64,000 bases of DNA from positions 248,001 through 312,000 of the forward strand of contig NZ_CYUD01000004.1 of NCBI RefSeq assembly GCF_001458295.1, given 5' to 3'. Positions 44,775-54,710 of the stretch are shown one piece after another (position 1 is the stretch's first letter; each line of letters starts with the position of its first letter). The stretch comes from Ruegeria denitrificans. GTDB taxonomy: Bacteria; Pseudomonadota; Alphaproteobacteria; Rhodobacterales; Rhodobacteraceae. The notes beneath the pieces are model-generated. The model saw only the letters and a program-made list of their open reading frames with translations, did no database searches and was not told the origin of the DNA. The translations under genes and the position numbers were made by a program.

Positions 44775-47700
44775 TTATTCGGCGGCGGCGCGCAGCTCTG
44801 GTCCTCCGTTCCGTATCGTGGCCAGCAATTCCTCACGGCGTTTGGCGGCCAGGGCCTCGTTGGCCTGCAACACAGGACCGAACCCGCGAATGTCCAACGG
44901 CAATTGCGCCAGCGCAATCACTGCGTCACGTGTTTGCGGTGTAACAAGAAGCTCTACCTCTTTGATATCAGTTTCATATTGCTTGATCAGAGCGCGTTCC
45001 ATTCGCCGTTCAGCGCTGTAGCCAAAAATATCCAAAAGCGTTCCCCGCAGAGATTTCAATCGTGTGAGCAGCTTCATCGGCTTCAAAATCCACTCGCCGA
45101 ATGAACGCTTACGCGGACGTCCGTCAGCGCCGGTTCCGCCAAGGATGGGCGGGGCCAGATGAAAGGACATTTTGAAATCTCCGTCAAACTCGGCCACCGC
45201 TTTTTCACGGCTGTCCAACATCAACCGGGCAACCTCGTATTCATCCTTATAGGACAACAGCTTATGATAGCCTTTTGCCACAGCTTCGCTGATGGTTTCA
45301 TCTTCAAACTTATCCACCAGTTTGCGATAGCGTTTGGCCAAACGACCACTTTGATACGCGGTCAGATGCTGTGCCCGATAGTCGATTATCTGCTCCAGAG
45401 ATTTCGGCATTTCAGCCACGTTAGGCTCCAGAATATCCGCTACTTCTTCCGGATGCAGAACCGCCCAACGGCCGATATCAAAGGCGCGTTTGTTGCGTTC
45501 GACTGCTGTGCCGTTCAGCTCAATAGCTCGCACAACGGCGTCATGGCTGATGGGCAGCAAACCCCGCTGCCACGCCGCACCAAAGACCATCATGTTGGAA
45601 TAGATCGAGTCACCCATCACCGCGCGCGCCAATTCGGTCGCGTCAAACAGCGAAACGTCGTCCTTCAACCGCGCCTGCAGGGCCAGTTCAAGCCGGTCGC
45701 CCGGTATGCGGAAATCGGTATCGCGGGTGAAATCTCCGGTCACTGTCTCATGATTGTTGATCACGGCCCCGGTTTGACCGGCGCGGGTCAACCCAAGCGT
45801 CTTGGCCCCGGCAGATACCACCAGATCGCCGCCGATCAACGCGTGTGCCTCACCCGTTGCTACGCGAATAGCGCTGATATCCTCAGGCCGGTTGGCCAGC
45901 CGACAATGGATATGAACGGCACCGCCTTTTTGAGCAAGGCCAGCCATCTCCATCATTCCGGCGCCTTTGCCGTCGATCTGCGCCGCCTGCGCCAGGATCG
46001 CACCCAGTGTCACCACACCCGTGCCCCCGACCCCGGTAATCACCACGTTGTGCGTGCCCTTGATTTCGGGCAGAACAGGTTCAGGTAAGTCCGGCAGGTC
46101 GATATCGGTGGTCGCTTCCTTACGGATCTTGGCGCCTTCCAACGTTACGAATGACGGGCAAAACCCATTGAAACAGGAGAAATCCTTGTTGCAGCTTGAC
46201 TGATCAATCGCCCGTTTGCGGCCCAGTTCCGTTTCTTTGGGCACAATCGAGACACAGTTCGACTGCACTCCGCAATCGCCACAACCCTCGCAGATATCGG
46301 TGTTGATAAAGACGCGCTTGTCCGGATCGGGAAACTCACCCCGCTTGCGCCGACGCCGTTTTTCGGCTGCACAGGTTTGGATGTAGACAATGACAGAAAC
46401 ACCCTCGGTCTCGCGGAACTGTTCCTGAACCCGCATCAACTCTACGCGTTCAAAGGTATCCACGCCAGCAGGCATTGCCTTGAAGTTCACATCTTCTTTT
46501 TCATCATAGACGACGGCCACGTTCTGAACGCCCATGGCTTTGACCTCGGCCACGATCCGTTCTGCTGACAGCCCGCCCTCGTTTTCCTGGCCACCGGTCA
46601 TGGCCACGGCATCATTGAACAGGATTTTGAAGGTGATGTTGGTGCCCGCTGCCAACGCCGCGCGGATCGCCTGCACACCCGAGTGGTTATACGTCCCATC
46701 GCCAAGATTCTGGAATACGTGTTTGGTGGTCGAAAATGGCGCTTCGCCGATCCAATTCGCGCCTTCACCACCCATCTGCGTGAAACCTGTTGTTTCGCGG
46801 TCCATCCATTGCACCATGTAGTGGCAGCCGATCCCCGCATAGGCGCGGCTGCCGTCGGGCAACCGGGTGGAACTGTTGTGCGGACAGCCCGAGCAGAAAT
46901 ACGGTAGACGAGTCGCGATTTCCTCGGCGTTATCGGCCCGCCGTGCCTCAGAAAGTTTGGCCAGACCGGCGCGAACGCCTTCTGTGTCGTGGCCCTCTTC
47001 AATCAGAATCTCACCCAGCTTCTCGGCGATCATGTTGGGATCAAGCGCACCGCGGGTTGGAAACAGTTCCTCGCGGTGCAAGGTTCCAGCCCCGCCTTTG
47101 TACCAGCCGTAAACACGGCGACCCCGGCGGTCATCAAAGATAGCCTCTTTGACCTGAACCTCGATCAACTTGCGCTTTTCTTCAACGATAACAATCAGGT
47201 CCAACCCTTCGGCCCAGTCGTGGAACCCGGTCATGTTCAGCGGGAAGGTCTGACCAATCTTATAGGTCGTGATCCCCAGCCGTTCGGCCTCCTCCGCGTC
47301 GATGTTCAGCAGTGACATGGCATGGGCAAGGTCCAGCCAGTTCTTACCCGCCGCAACAAACCCGATCTTTGCACCGGGTTTACCCCACACGCGCCTGTCC
47401 ATCTTGTTCGCGTGCGAGAACATCTCGGCCGCGAAACGTTTATGGTCGATGATCCGCCCCTCTTGCAGGTGCGGCGTGTCGCCCAGACGGATGTTCAACC
47501 CGCCCTCGGGCATGTCGAACTCGGGCACGACCAAGTTCATTCGGTCTGCACTGCCATCGACGACTGACGTGACCTCGATCGTGTCCTTCATCGTCTTCAG
47601 GCCAACCCAAAGCCCCGAGAAACGGCTGAGTGCGAACCCGTATACGCCATAGTCCAAAATCTCCTGCACGCCGGCAGGGCTGACAATCGGCATATACATA

Positions 47701-48194
47701 TCAACCAGAGACCATTCAGACTGATGCAGCACGGTTGAGCTTTCCCCGGTGTGGTCATCGCCCATCGCCACCAGCACGCCACCATGCTTGGCCGTACCCG
47801 CCATATTGGCGTGGCGCATCACATCGCCGGACCGGTCCACGCCGGGCCCTTTGCCGTACCAAAGGCCAAACACGCCATCGAACCGCCCGTCCCCGCGCAG
47901 CCCGGCCTGCTGGCTGCCCCATAGGGCCGTCGCAGCCAGATCTTCGTTCAGCCCGTACTGGAAAGTGATGTCGCTTTCGGTCAGCGGTTTCTGTGCTCGC
48001 GTCATCTGCAAGTCCACTGCACCCAGCGGTGAGCCGCGATACCCAGTCACCAGACCTGCGGTATCCAGGCCCGCCCGTTTATCACGCGCCTTTTGCATCA
48101 GCATCAAGCGCACCAGCGCTTGCGTGCCGTTCAATAGAATTGGGTTCTTATCCAGATCGAAACGATCATTCAGCGATATTTGCGGCTGACTCAT
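44775..48194 (-). CDS. Indolepyruvate:ferredoxin oxidoreductase, fused subunits
   Basis: 1139 residues from ATG 48194 after GGGGAGG. N-terminal pyrimidine-binding domain (about 10-400, GLVTGYRGSPLGAVDLQM), thiamin-diphosphate domain (ITFKILFNDAVAMTGGQENE about 540), a 4Fe-4S insert CEGCGDCGVQSNCVSIVP (about 640-660), the gamma-type domain (HNVVITGVGGTGVVTLGAIL about 715), and a C-terminal DUF6537-type region. Oxidatively decarboxylates aryl 2-oxo acids to acyl-CoA with ferredoxin, as for indolepyruvate from tryptophan. LysR divergent from it. Confidence 0.93.
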   Translation of the reverse strand: MSQPQISLNDRFDLDKNPILLNGTQALVRLMLMQKARDKRAGLDTAGLVTGYRGSPLGAVDLQMTRAQKPLTESDITFQYGLNEDLAATALWGSQQAGLRGDGRFDGVFGLWYGKGPGVDRSGDVMRHANMAGTAKHGGVLVAMGDDHTGESSTVLHQSEWSLVDMYMPIVSPAGVQEILDYGVYGFALSRFSGLWVGLKTMKDTIEVTSVVDGSADRMNLVVPEFDMPEGGLNIRLGDTPHLQEGRIIDHKRFAAEMFSHANKMDRRVWGKPGAKIGFVAAGKNWLDLAHAMSLLNIDAEEAERLGITTYKIGQTFPLNMTGFHDWAEGLDLIVIVEEKRKLIEVQVKEAIFDDRRGRRVYGWYKGGAGTLHREELFPTRGALDPNMIAEKLGEILIEEGHDTEGVRAGLAKLSEARRADNAEEIATRLPYFCSGCPHNSSTRLPDGSRAYAGIGCHYMVQWMDRETTGFTQMGGEGANWIGEAPFSTTKHVFQNLGDGTYNHSGVQAIRAALAAGTNITFKILFNDAVAMTGGQENEGGLSAERIVAEVKAMGVQNVAVVYDEKEDVNFKAMPAGVDTFERVELMRVQEQFRETEGVSVIVYIQTCAAEKRRRRKRGEFPDPDKRVFINTDICEGCGDCGVQSNCVSIVPKETELGRKRAIDQSSCNKDFSCFNGFCPSFVTLEGAKIRKEATTDIDLPDLPEPVLPEIKGTHNVVITGVGGTGVVTLGAILAQAAQIDGKGAGMMEMAGLAQKGGAVHIHCRLANRPEDISAIRVATGEAHALIGGDLVVSAGAKTLGLTRAGQTGAVINNHETVTGDFTRDTDFRIPGDRLELALQARLKDDVSLFDATELARAVMGDSIYSNMMVFGAAWQRGLLPISHDAVVRAIELNGTAVERNKRAFDIGRWAVLHPEEVADILEPNVAEMPKSLEQIIDYRAQHLTAYQSGRLAKRYRKLVDKFEDETISEAVAKGYHKLLSYKDEYEVARLMLDSREKAVAEFDGDFKMSFHLAPPILGGTGADGRPRKRSFGEWILKPMKLLTRLKSLRGTLLDIFGYSAERRMERALIKQYETDIKEVELLVTPQTRDAVIALAQLPLDIRGFGPVLQANEALAAKRREELLATIRNGGPELRAAAE

Positions 48195-48242
48195 CAAACG
48201 CCTCCCCTCGTCAGATCAGTGTGCAACATATATCCACATTTT

Positions 48243-48261
48243 AGGTCATAATTTCTGACCT
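48243..48261. promoter_or_regulatory. LysR-type operator between ior and lysR
   Basis: AGGTCA-TAATTTC-TGACCT, a perfect 6-bp inverted repeat with 7-base spacer that contains a T-N11-A pattern. A second one, CCTAT-TTCAT-ATAGG, is at 48320-48334. The rest of 48198-48363 is AT-rich and should carry both promoters. Confidence 0.55.
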
Positions 48262-48363
48262 GTATAGAGTTTATCCCCTGAAAATTAAGGATTTCACCGT
48301 TTGAATGTGGAAGTTACTACCTATTTCATATAGGCAGTCTGAAAGATAACGAAAGTTGCGGCA

Positions 48364-49272
48364 ATGGATTGGGACAAGCTTAGGATATTTCACGCAGTTG
48401 CGGATGCAGGCAGCCTGACTCATGCGGGTGACAAGCTGAATCTGTCGCAATCGGCCGTTAGTCGGCAGATCAGAGCGCTGGAAGAGTCGCTTGATTCGAC
48501 TCTGTTCCACCGTCACGCGCGCGGGCTGATCCTGACCGAACAGGGTGAATTGCTGTTCGATGCAACCTCGGCCATGACGAAACGTCTGGATGCCGCCGCC
48601 GCCCGCATTCGTGACAGCGAGGAAGAAGTGTTCGGTGTCTTGCGTGTCACCACCACCTATGGTTTTGGCACGCTGTGGCTGGCCCCTCGCCTGCCGAAAC
48701 TGTACGAACAGTACCCCGATCTCAATATCGATTTGATGCTGGAAGAGCGCGTGCTTGACCTGCCCATGCGCGAGGCCGACGTGGCCATCCGCATGAAAGA
48801 GCCCAGCCAGGCCGATCTGGTCCGCAAGCGTCTGATGACCGTGCAAATGCAGCTTTTTGCGACGCAGGAATATATTGATACCCACGGTGGTATGTTAACG
48901 TCGCTAGACGAAATCAAAAACCACCGGCTGATCTGTCAGACACCCTCGGCCCCGCAAGTTGGTGCGGGTGCTGCTATGGTGCGTCACCTGATGACGTACA
49001 ATCCGGGTTCGCTGCTGACCGTAAACAACTATTTTGGTGTGCTACAGGGTGTGCTGCACAATTTGGGTATCGGTGTCTTGCCCGACTATGTGACCCAAGG
49101 ACTTCCCAATGTGACACCGATCCTGTCGGATATCGAAAGCGCAGATGTTCCTGTTTACCTCGCCTATCCCGAAGAACTGCGCCATTCCAAGCGCGTCGGA
49201 GCTTTCCGCGACTTTGTTCAGGATGAGATCATTTCGCAACGTAAACAATTGAAGCAGATGGGAAAACTCTAG
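48364..49272 (+). CDS. LysR-family transcriptional regulator
   Basis: 302 residues. N-terminal HTH LTHAGDKLNLSQSAVSRQIR (about 19-38), linker helix, then the periplasmic-binding-like effector domain from about 90 (FGVLRVTTTYGFGTLWLAPRL). Divergent from the oxidoreductase across a 169-base spacer with inverted repeats, so it probably controls that gene and itself; the ligand may be an aryl-amino-acid catabolite (inference). Confidence 0.92.
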   Translation: MDWDKLRIFHAVADAGSLTHAGDKLNLSQSAVSRQIRALEESLDSTLFHRHARGLILTEQGELLFDATSAMTKRLDAAAARIRDSEEEVFGVLRVTTTYGFGTLWLAPRLPKLYEQYPDLNIDLMLEERVLDLPMREADVAIRMKEPSQADLVRKRLMTVQMQLFATQEYIDTHGGMLTSLDEIKNHRLICQTPSAPQVGAGAAMVRHLMTYNPGSLLTVNNYFGVLQGVLHNLGIGVLPDYVTQGLPNVTPILSDIESADVPVYLAYPEELRHSKRVGAFRDFVQDEIISQRKQLKQMGKL

Positions 49273-49292
49273 CTATGCACTATCAGCATAGC
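49272..49292. other. Short hairpin at the lysR stop
   Basis: GCTATGC-ACTATCA-GCATAGC, a perfect 7-bp stem straddling the end of lysR; no U-tract. May mark lysR 3' end. Confidence 0.45.
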
Positions 49293-49322
49293 GGGATTGA
49301 CCAGCAATCATTCTGAAATCTC

Positions 49323-49441
49323 TTGATCGTTCACGAACTGATCCCTAAATGAACTCTCGAAGGCGGTGATGCTGTAACGCTCATCATCTTCATACCTCCC
49401 TGTTGGACTATGGCCGAGCTTAGTGCTCGGCCTTTTTTTTT
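49323..49441 (+). ncRNA. Candidate small RNA with CCTCCC loop and strong terminator
   Basis: The 260-base spacer between lysR and the MscS gene ends in GGCCGAGC-TTAGT-GCTCGGCC-T9 (49412-49441), a strong rho-independent terminator 140 bases past lysR. Before it are a GGTGATG/CATCATC hairpin (49365-49388) and an unpaired TTCATACCTCCCTGTTGG stretch whose CCTCCC could pair with ribosome-binding sites. TTGATC and TAAATG 17 bases apart (49323-49351) are a weak promoter match. It could instead be the 3' UTR of lysR. Confidence 0.4.
49412..49441 (+). terminator. Strong intrinsic terminator upstream of the MscS gene
   Basis: GGCCGAGC (49412-49419), loop, GCTCGGCC (49425-49432) and nine T residues. 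Ends transcription coming from lysR or from the candidate small RNA. Confidence 0.92.
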
Positions 49442-49553
49442 GGCCGTTTGGCAACGTGAATTTTGATCGGTTGGCAAAACATCTGGGAAACTCGGGCACT
49501 TAGACCTATGATCACGAAAAAATCACGAAGACTTGTGTTCGAGGACAGATTCG

Positions 49554-51836
49554 ATGTTTCATCCCCTTCGCTTTTTATTGGCGATATTTTCCGTCATTTG
49601 CCTTTCCGGGCCGGTTCTTGCGCAGGATAGCGGCACAACCGGTTCCTCAACCACAATCAGCATTCCAGATGACCTGACACCCGAACAGGTGGACGATCTG
49701 GTTGCGCGTATGTCCGACGATCAGGTTCGCGCCATCTTGCTGGAACGATTGGATGCGGTCGCCGAACAACGCGCCGTCGAAGCTGAGGATCGAGAAGACC
49801 CGATCACCGAGTTAAATGAAATATGGGCCGAAATGGTGGCCTCGTGGACACATGTCGCTGTCACCTTGCCCAGAATTTTCAGCGTGCAGGTAGAGGCGGT
49901 CAAAAACTTTGTTGGCACGTTTGGAACAACCGGCACCTTTAGCCTGATGGGGCTGGTTCTCAGCGTTCTGGTCGTGGGTTTCATAGCAGAAAAACTGTTC
50001 GGGCTGCTTACCCGTAAATGGCACAACCAGACTGAACCCGCAGATGAAAACGATTTGTGGGGGGCTGTGAGCTATCTGTTCCGCCGTTTTTGTCACGAAA
50101 TCGCTGGCCTGGTGGTGTTCTACGTCGTCATTCGCGCCTTCGGGCGCGGCCTTCTGACCCCTGAGCAGCTGACATATGCAGCACCCTTTGTTTTCTATCT
50201 GATCTGGATTCCCCGATTGGGTGCAGCGACATCTCGGTTCATTCTGGCACCGAACAAGCCGCACTTTCGTTTGGTGAACATTGAAGATCACTGGGCGAAA
50301 TACCTGCACCGCAATCTGATCGGCCTTTTAATTCTGATCGGCTTTACGCTGTTCATTATCCATTTCAATGCTTTGAACGGCATTACTGGCGGTGAAACAC
50401 GTATCGGTTTCTGGCTGAACGCAGCGATCCACATCTATATCGGCGTAATCGCCTGGAAAGCTCGCGAGGGTCTTTCACAGATGATGTTGGGAACAGATCC
50501 CGATCACACCAAATTCGATGAAGAAGTCGCACACTACTACCCGTATTTCGCCATCGGAGTTTCGGCGGTTATCTGGCTGCTGGTCGAATTCCTGTCGGCG
50601 CAGCGTGATCCGGTATATCGGGCTCTGCTACTGCAGGGCGCTCATTTCACTACCATGTTCTGGCTGCTCATCGCCCCTGCGTTGGACACGCTGATACGCG
50701 GCCTGGTTCGCCATTTGCAACCGCCCATGCAGGGCGAAGGCGCAGTGGCTGAGAAAGCCTACAAATCCACGAAACGCAGCTATATTCGTATCGGACGAGT
50801 ATTGGCCGGCATTCTGATCATTCTGATGATTGCCAATGCGTGGGATCTTGACCTTCGCGAAATTGCGGGCGGTGGTGATGAATCCGGCAGCAAGCTGATC
50901 CAGTTCTTTATCATTATCGCGGTTGGTTACATCCTCAACGAACTTGTGTCGCTTTGGATCAACCGTCGCCTGGCCAAAGAGCAGGCAACAGATCAAAGCC
51001 CGGATGAAGAGGCCGGCGAAGGTGGCGGTGCTGGTGGATCCCGTCTGGCCACTGTCCTGCCGCTGCTGCGTGTAACCGCTCAGGTCGCTATCGCGGTCAT
51101 CTTTGTACTGCTGGCGCTTGGGGCGCTGGGGATCAATATCACCCCCCTATTGGCCGGTGCTGGTGTTCTGGGTCTGGCCATTGGCTTTGGCGCGCAGAAA
51201 CTGGTGGCAGATATCGTGGGCGGGATATTCTTCTTGGTCGATGATGCCTTCCGCGTCGGAGAATACGTCGATGTGGGAGGAACGACGGGAACGGTCGAGA
51301 AAATCTCGATCCGTTCGATGCAATTGCGTCACCACCGTGGACCGGTCCATACCATTCCATACGGCGAGATTCAGAAGCTGACCAATTATAGCCGCGACTG
51401 GGTTATCATGAAGCTGAAGTTCACCGTGCCGTTCGACACCGATCCCAACAAGGTCAAGAAAATCTTTAAAAAGATCGGTGCTGCGATGATGGAGGATGAG
51501 ATTCACAAGGACGGCTTCCTGCAACCCTTCAAGTCGCAGGGCGTGTTTGATTTTGACGACGTTGGCATGATCATCCGCGGCAAGTTCATGGCCAAGCCGG
51601 GCAAGCAGTTCACCCTGCGCAAGGAAATCTTCAACCGAGTGAAGGCCGCGTTCAAAGAAAATGGCATTGACTTTGCCCGCCGCGAGGTACGCGTTGCGAT
51701 CCCCGGTCTGGATGACGCGGACAATCTGAGCGAAGAACAAAAGGCCGCTATTGGCGCAGCTGCCGGAGAGGCCGCCAACCAACAAGCGGAACAGCAAGGT
51801 CAGAAACCGGGTTCCGAACACGGTGCTCCGAAATAG
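49554..51836 (+). CDS. Large MscS-family mechanosensitive channel
   Basis: 760 residues from ATG 49554 (GAGGA nine bases upstream). Signal peptide (RFLLAIFSVICLSGPVLA), periplasmic helical N-domain to about 130, several membrane helices, and the MscS core near residues 520-650: the pore helix VLGLAIGFGAQKLVADIVGGI with the Gly/Ala pattern, then the beta domain (EYVDVGGTTGTVEKISIRSM) and a C-terminal alpha/beta domain. Releases solutes on hypo-osmotic shock. C-terminus glutamine-rich and disordered. Own strong terminator. Confidence 0.93.
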   Translation: MFHPLRFLLAIFSVICLSGPVLAQDSGTTGSSTTISIPDDLTPEQVDDLVARMSDDQVRAILLERLDAVAEQRAVEAEDREDPITELNEIWAEMVASWTHVAVTLPRIFSVQVEAVKNFVGTFGTTGTFSLMGLVLSVLVVGFIAEKLFGLLTRKWHNQTEPADENDLWGAVSYLFRRFCHEIAGLVVFYVVIRAFGRGLLTPEQLTYAAPFVFYLIWIPRLGAATSRFILAPNKPHFRLVNIEDHWAKYLHRNLIGLLILIGFTLFIIHFNALNGITGGETRIGFWLNAAIHIYIGVIAWKAREGLSQMMLGTDPDHTKFDEEVAHYYPYFAIGVSAVIWLLVEFLSAQRDPVYRALLLQGAHFTTMFWLLIAPALDTLIRGLVRHLQPPMQGEGAVAEKAYKSTKRSYIRIGRVLAGILIILMIANAWDLDLREIAGGGDESGSKLIQFFIIIAVGYILNELVSLWINRRLAKEQATDQSPDEEAGEGGGAGGSRLATVLPLLRVTAQVAIAVIFVLLALGALGINITPLLAGAGVLGLAIGFGAQKLVADIVGGIFFLVDDAFRVGEYVDVGGTTGTVEKISIRSMQLRHHRGPVHTIPYGEIQKLTNYSRDWVIMKLKFTVPFDTDPNKVKKIFKKIGAAMMEDEIHKDGFLQPFKSQGVFDFDDVGMIIRGKFMAKPGKQFTLRKEIFNRVKAAFKENGIDFARREVRVAIPGLDDADNLSEEQKAAIGAAAGEAANQQAEQQGQKPGSEHGAPK

Positions 51837-51860
51837 CGCTCTGACACTGCAAACAGCACA

Positions 51861-51887
51861 AAGGCCGCCCTCGAGGCGGCCTTTTTT
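51861..51887 (+). terminator. Terminator of the MscS gene
   Basis: AAGGCCGCC-CTCGA-GGCGGCCTT plus TTTTTT, 24 bases past the stop. Confidence 0.92.
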
Positions 51888-51996
51888 GATCGGATCGCCA
51901 AGCGAAACCCGCCAACCCCGGTCTTAACCCTTTCCACCGACGCGCCCTTGCCCTAAAAGGCGCGCAATCTCGGCCACCTTGAGAACAGGACAGACG

Positions 51997-54156
51997 ATGC
52001 AAGAGCCCGCCATCACACCGGATCTGATTGCCGCCCACGGACTGAAGCCCGACGAATACGACATGATCCTTGAGATCATCGGTCGCGAGCCGACCTTCAC
52101 CGAACTGGGCATCTTTTCCGCCATGTGGAATGAGCATTGCTCGTACAAATCCTCGAAAAAGTGGCTGCGCACCCTGCCTACTTCGGGCCCTCAGGTGATC
52201 TGTGGTCCGGGTGAAAATGCTGGGGTCGTTGATATCGGCGACGGGCAAGCTGTTGTTTTCAAAATGGAAAGCCACAATCACCCGTCATACATCGAACCCT
52301 ATCAGGGTGCTGCGACTGGTGTTGGCGGCATCCTGCGCGATGTCTTCACCATGGGCGCGCGGCCCATTGCGTCAATGAATGCGCTGTCCTTTGGCGAACC
52401 CGGCCATCACAAGACCCGTCAGCTGGTCAATGGCGTCGTCGAAGGCATTGGCGGTTACGGTAACTGCTTTGGTGTTCCCTGCGTCGGCGGCGAAGTGCGA
52501 TTCCATCCCGCCTATAATGGCAACTGTCTTGTGAACGCCTTTGCCGCAGGTTTGGCTGACAGCGACAAAATTTTCTACTCGGCAGCGTCCGGTGTTGGCA
52601 TGCCCGTCGTCTATCTGGGTGCCAAAACCGGCCGTGACGGCGTTGGCGGTGCAACTATGGCCTCGGCCGAATTTGACGACACAATCGAAGAAAAACGTCC
52701 CACCGTTCAGGTTGGCGACCCCTTCACCGAAAAGCGCCTGATGGAGGCGACGCTAGAACTGATGCAAACCGGCGCTGTGATCTCGATCCAGGATATGGGC
52801 GCAGCTGGCTTGACCTGTTCCGCCGTTGAAATGGGCGACAAAGGCGGCCTTGGTGTGCGCCTCGATCTAGAGAACGTCCCTCAGCGCGAAGAGGACATGA
52901 CCGCATACGAGATGATGCTGTCTGAATCACAGGAACGGATGCTGATGGTCCTCAAGCCTGAGCTTGAGGCGGAGGCCCGCGCTGTGTTCGAAAAATGGGA
53001 CCTCGACTTTGCCATCGTCGGCGAAACCATCGCCGAAGACCGGTTCCTGATTGTCCATAACGGTGAGGTCAAAGCCGATCTGGTGCTGTCGAAACTGTCC
53101 TCGACCGCGCCGGAATATGACCGCCCTTGGGTGGCGACACCTGAAGCTGAAGTCCTGGCCGAAGTCCCTCAGATTGACCCGATCGACGGTCTGCGCGCCC
53201 TGCTCGCTTCGCCAAATTATGCGGGCAAGCAATGGGTGTACGAACAATATGACACGATGGTCATGGCTGACACCGCCCGCACGCCGGGTTTGGGTGCGGG
53301 CATGGTCCGCGTGCATGGCACTGACAAGGCACTGGCCTTCACCAGCGATGTCACCCCCCGCTATGTCCGCGCCAACCCGATTGAAGGCGGCAAGCAGGCT
53401 GTGGCCGAAGCTTACCGCAACCTGACCGCCGTGGGTGCCAAACCACTGGCCACCACCGACAACCTGAATTTCGGCAACCCCGAAAAGCCCGAGATCATGG
53501 GCCAGTTCGTGGGCGCAATTCAGGGCATCGGTGCCGCAGTCGCCGCGCTGGACATGCCCATCGTGTCAGGCAACGTATCGCTTTATAATGAGACCGACGG
53601 TCAGGCGATCCTGCCCACCCCGACCATTGGCGCGGTGGGTCTTTTGAACCACACCGACGAAATCATCGGCAACGAGGTCCGCGAAGGCCACGTCGCGCTG
53701 GTCATCGGCGAAACCAATGGGCATCTGGGTCAGTCGGCCTTGCTGGCCGAAGTGTTCAACCGCGAAGACGGCGATGCGCCGCATGTCGATCTGGATGCGG
53801 AAAAGCGCAACGGTGAATTCATCCGAGCCAATCGCGAGATGATCAAAGCCTGCACCGATCTGGGTGACGGCGGTCTGGCGCTTGCCGCTTTTGAACTGGC
53901 CGAAGCCGCCGGCGTTGGCGTTCACCTCGACGAAGCCTCGACCGAGTTCCTGTTCGGCGAAGATCAAGCCCGCTATCTGGTCGCTTGCAACTTTGACCAG
54001 GCCGAGGCGCTGATGATCGCCGCCGGTCAGGCCGGGGTTCCCTTGGTCTCGGTGGGTCGCTTCACAAGTGACGTGGTCAAGGTCGGCAATTCCGAAGCTC
54101 CACTTGCCGAGTTGTCAGACACATTCCGCGGCAGCTTCGCCGCCGCCGTGGCCTGA
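51997..54156 (+). CDS. purL: Phosphoribosylformylglycinamidine synthase subunit PurL
   Basis: Synthetase subunit of FGAM synthase, working with PurS and PurQ (33.2 kb). 719 residues, small-type Pur[15 protein letters not shown] and [20 protein letters not shown] (about 35-85), ESHNHPS with the catalytic His, and [19 protein letters not shown] 51997 with AGGA upstream. Not next to purQS, a split common in alphaproteobacteria. Terminator follows. Confidence 0.96.
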   Translation: MQEPAITPDLIAAHGLKPDEYDMILEIIGREPTFTELGIFSAMWNEHCSYKSSKKWLRTLPTSGPQVICGPGENAGVVDIGDGQAVVFKMESHNHPSYIEPYQGAATGVGGILRDVFTMGARPIASMNALSFGEPGHHKTRQLVNGVVEGIGGYGNCFGVPCVGGEVRFHPAYNGNCLVNAFAAGLADSDKIFYSAASGVGMPVVYLGAKTGRDGVGGATMASAEFDDTIEEKRPTVQVGDPFTEKRLMEATLELMQTGAVISIQDMGAAGLTCSAVEMGDKGGLGVRLDLENVPQREEDMTAYEMMLSESQERMLMVLKPELEAEARAVFEKWDLDFAIVGETIAEDRFLIVHNGEVKADLVLSKLSSTAPEYDRPWVATPEAEVLAEVPQIDPIDGLRALLASPNYAGKQWVYEQYDTMVMADTARTPGLGAGMVRVHGTDKALAFTSDVTPRYVRANPIEGGKQAVAEAYRNLTAVGAKPLATTDNLNFGNPEKPEIMGQFVGAIQGIGAAVAALDMPIVSGNVSLYNETDGQAILPTPTIGAVGLLNHTDEIIGNEVREGHVALVIGETNGHLGQSALLAEVFNREDGDAPHVDLDAEKRNGEFIRANREMIKACTDLGDGGLALAAFELAEAAGVGVHLDEASTEFLFGEDQARYLVACNFDQAEALMIAAGQAGVPLVSVGRFTSDVVKVGNSEAPLAELSDTFRGSFAAAVA

Positions 54157-54180
54157 TCTCTTAATCCGTCCGACTTAAGA

Positions 54181-54209
54181 AACCTGCGCCCTTTCCGGCG
54201 CAGGTTTTG
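54181..54209 (+). terminator. Terminator of purL
   Basis: AACCTGCGCC-CTTTCC-GGCGCAGGTT followed by TTGTCGTTT, 25 bases past the stop. Confidence 0.85.
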
Positions 54210-54291
54210 TCGTTTCAAGCCATTCATCACACCCTTGCGCCCCCTGTCCGGGCGCTCTACATCTTGGGAAAGACCTTCAGGAGTTACCTAC

Positions 54292-54528
54292 ATGCCGATG
54301 AGCGCCAATGATATCGAACACCTGCTGCGCGAAGCCTTTCCCGATGCGGAAATTCAGGTCGGCGGGCATGACGGTGTACATATGTCAGCTATGGTCGTGG
54401 ACGAAAGCTTTCGCGGGAAAAACCGGGTTCAGCAGCAACGCGCGGTCTATGCTGCGTTGAAAGGTAAAATGGACGGCCCGGATGGAGAACTGCACGCGCT
54501 GGCGTTGACGACGAAAGTGCCTGAATAG
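54292..54528 (+). CDS. bolA: BolA-family protein
   Basis: 78 residues from ATG 54292 (AGGAG eight bases upstream; the next Met, two codons on, is also possible). BolA fold: IEHLLREAFPDAEIQVGGHDG, then SFRGKNRVQQQRAVYAALKG and the closing ELHALALTTKVPE. Has no Cys but the conserved His (GGHDGVHM) that with a glutaredoxin can ligate a Fe-S cluster. The CGFS glutaredoxin lies 460 bases downstream on the same strand. The stop overlaps the next gene's GTG. Confidence 0.93.
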   Translation: MPMSANDIEHLLREAFPDAEIQVGGHDGVHMSAMVVDESFRGKNRVQQQRAVYAALKGKMDGPDGELHALALTTKVPE

Positions 54529-54701
54529 TGGATGAACCGATCGGATGGGTTCTGCTACGGCTGACTTATTTGGTCTTTGATCTTATCAACTTCATAGTGA
54601 TCTTGTTTTGTGATCTGCCAATGCTCTTGAAATACGGACCCAGATATTGGCGGGTCACAAGAAAGATGAGACACCGCGACTACGAACGTCGCCAAAGCTG
54701 A
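54528..54701 (+). CDS. Small membrane protein, 57 aa, unknown, coupled to bolA
   Basis: Not recognised. GTG start at 54528 overlaps the bolA stop (TAGTG). One hydrophobic helix from about residue 7 to 33 (LLRLTYLVFDLINFIVILFC), then a strongly basic tail (RKMRHRDYERRQS), so N-in C-in would break the positive-inside rule unless the tail is cytoplasmic with the N-terminus outside. It abuts the next small gene (stop TGA then GTG). Gene order between bolA and grxD suggests a role in their pathway, but nothing shows it directly. Confidence 0.6.
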   Translation: MDEPIGWVLLRLTYLVFDLINFIVILFCDLPMLLKYGPRYWRVTRKMRHRDYERRQS

Positions 54702-54710
54702 GTGACAAAA

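Noticed and set aside
45159-46088. Long open frame antisense to the indolepyruvate:ferredoxin oxidoreductase
   Set aside because: Lies wholly inside a gene with conserved domains on the other strand; the antisense product has no recognisable domain.
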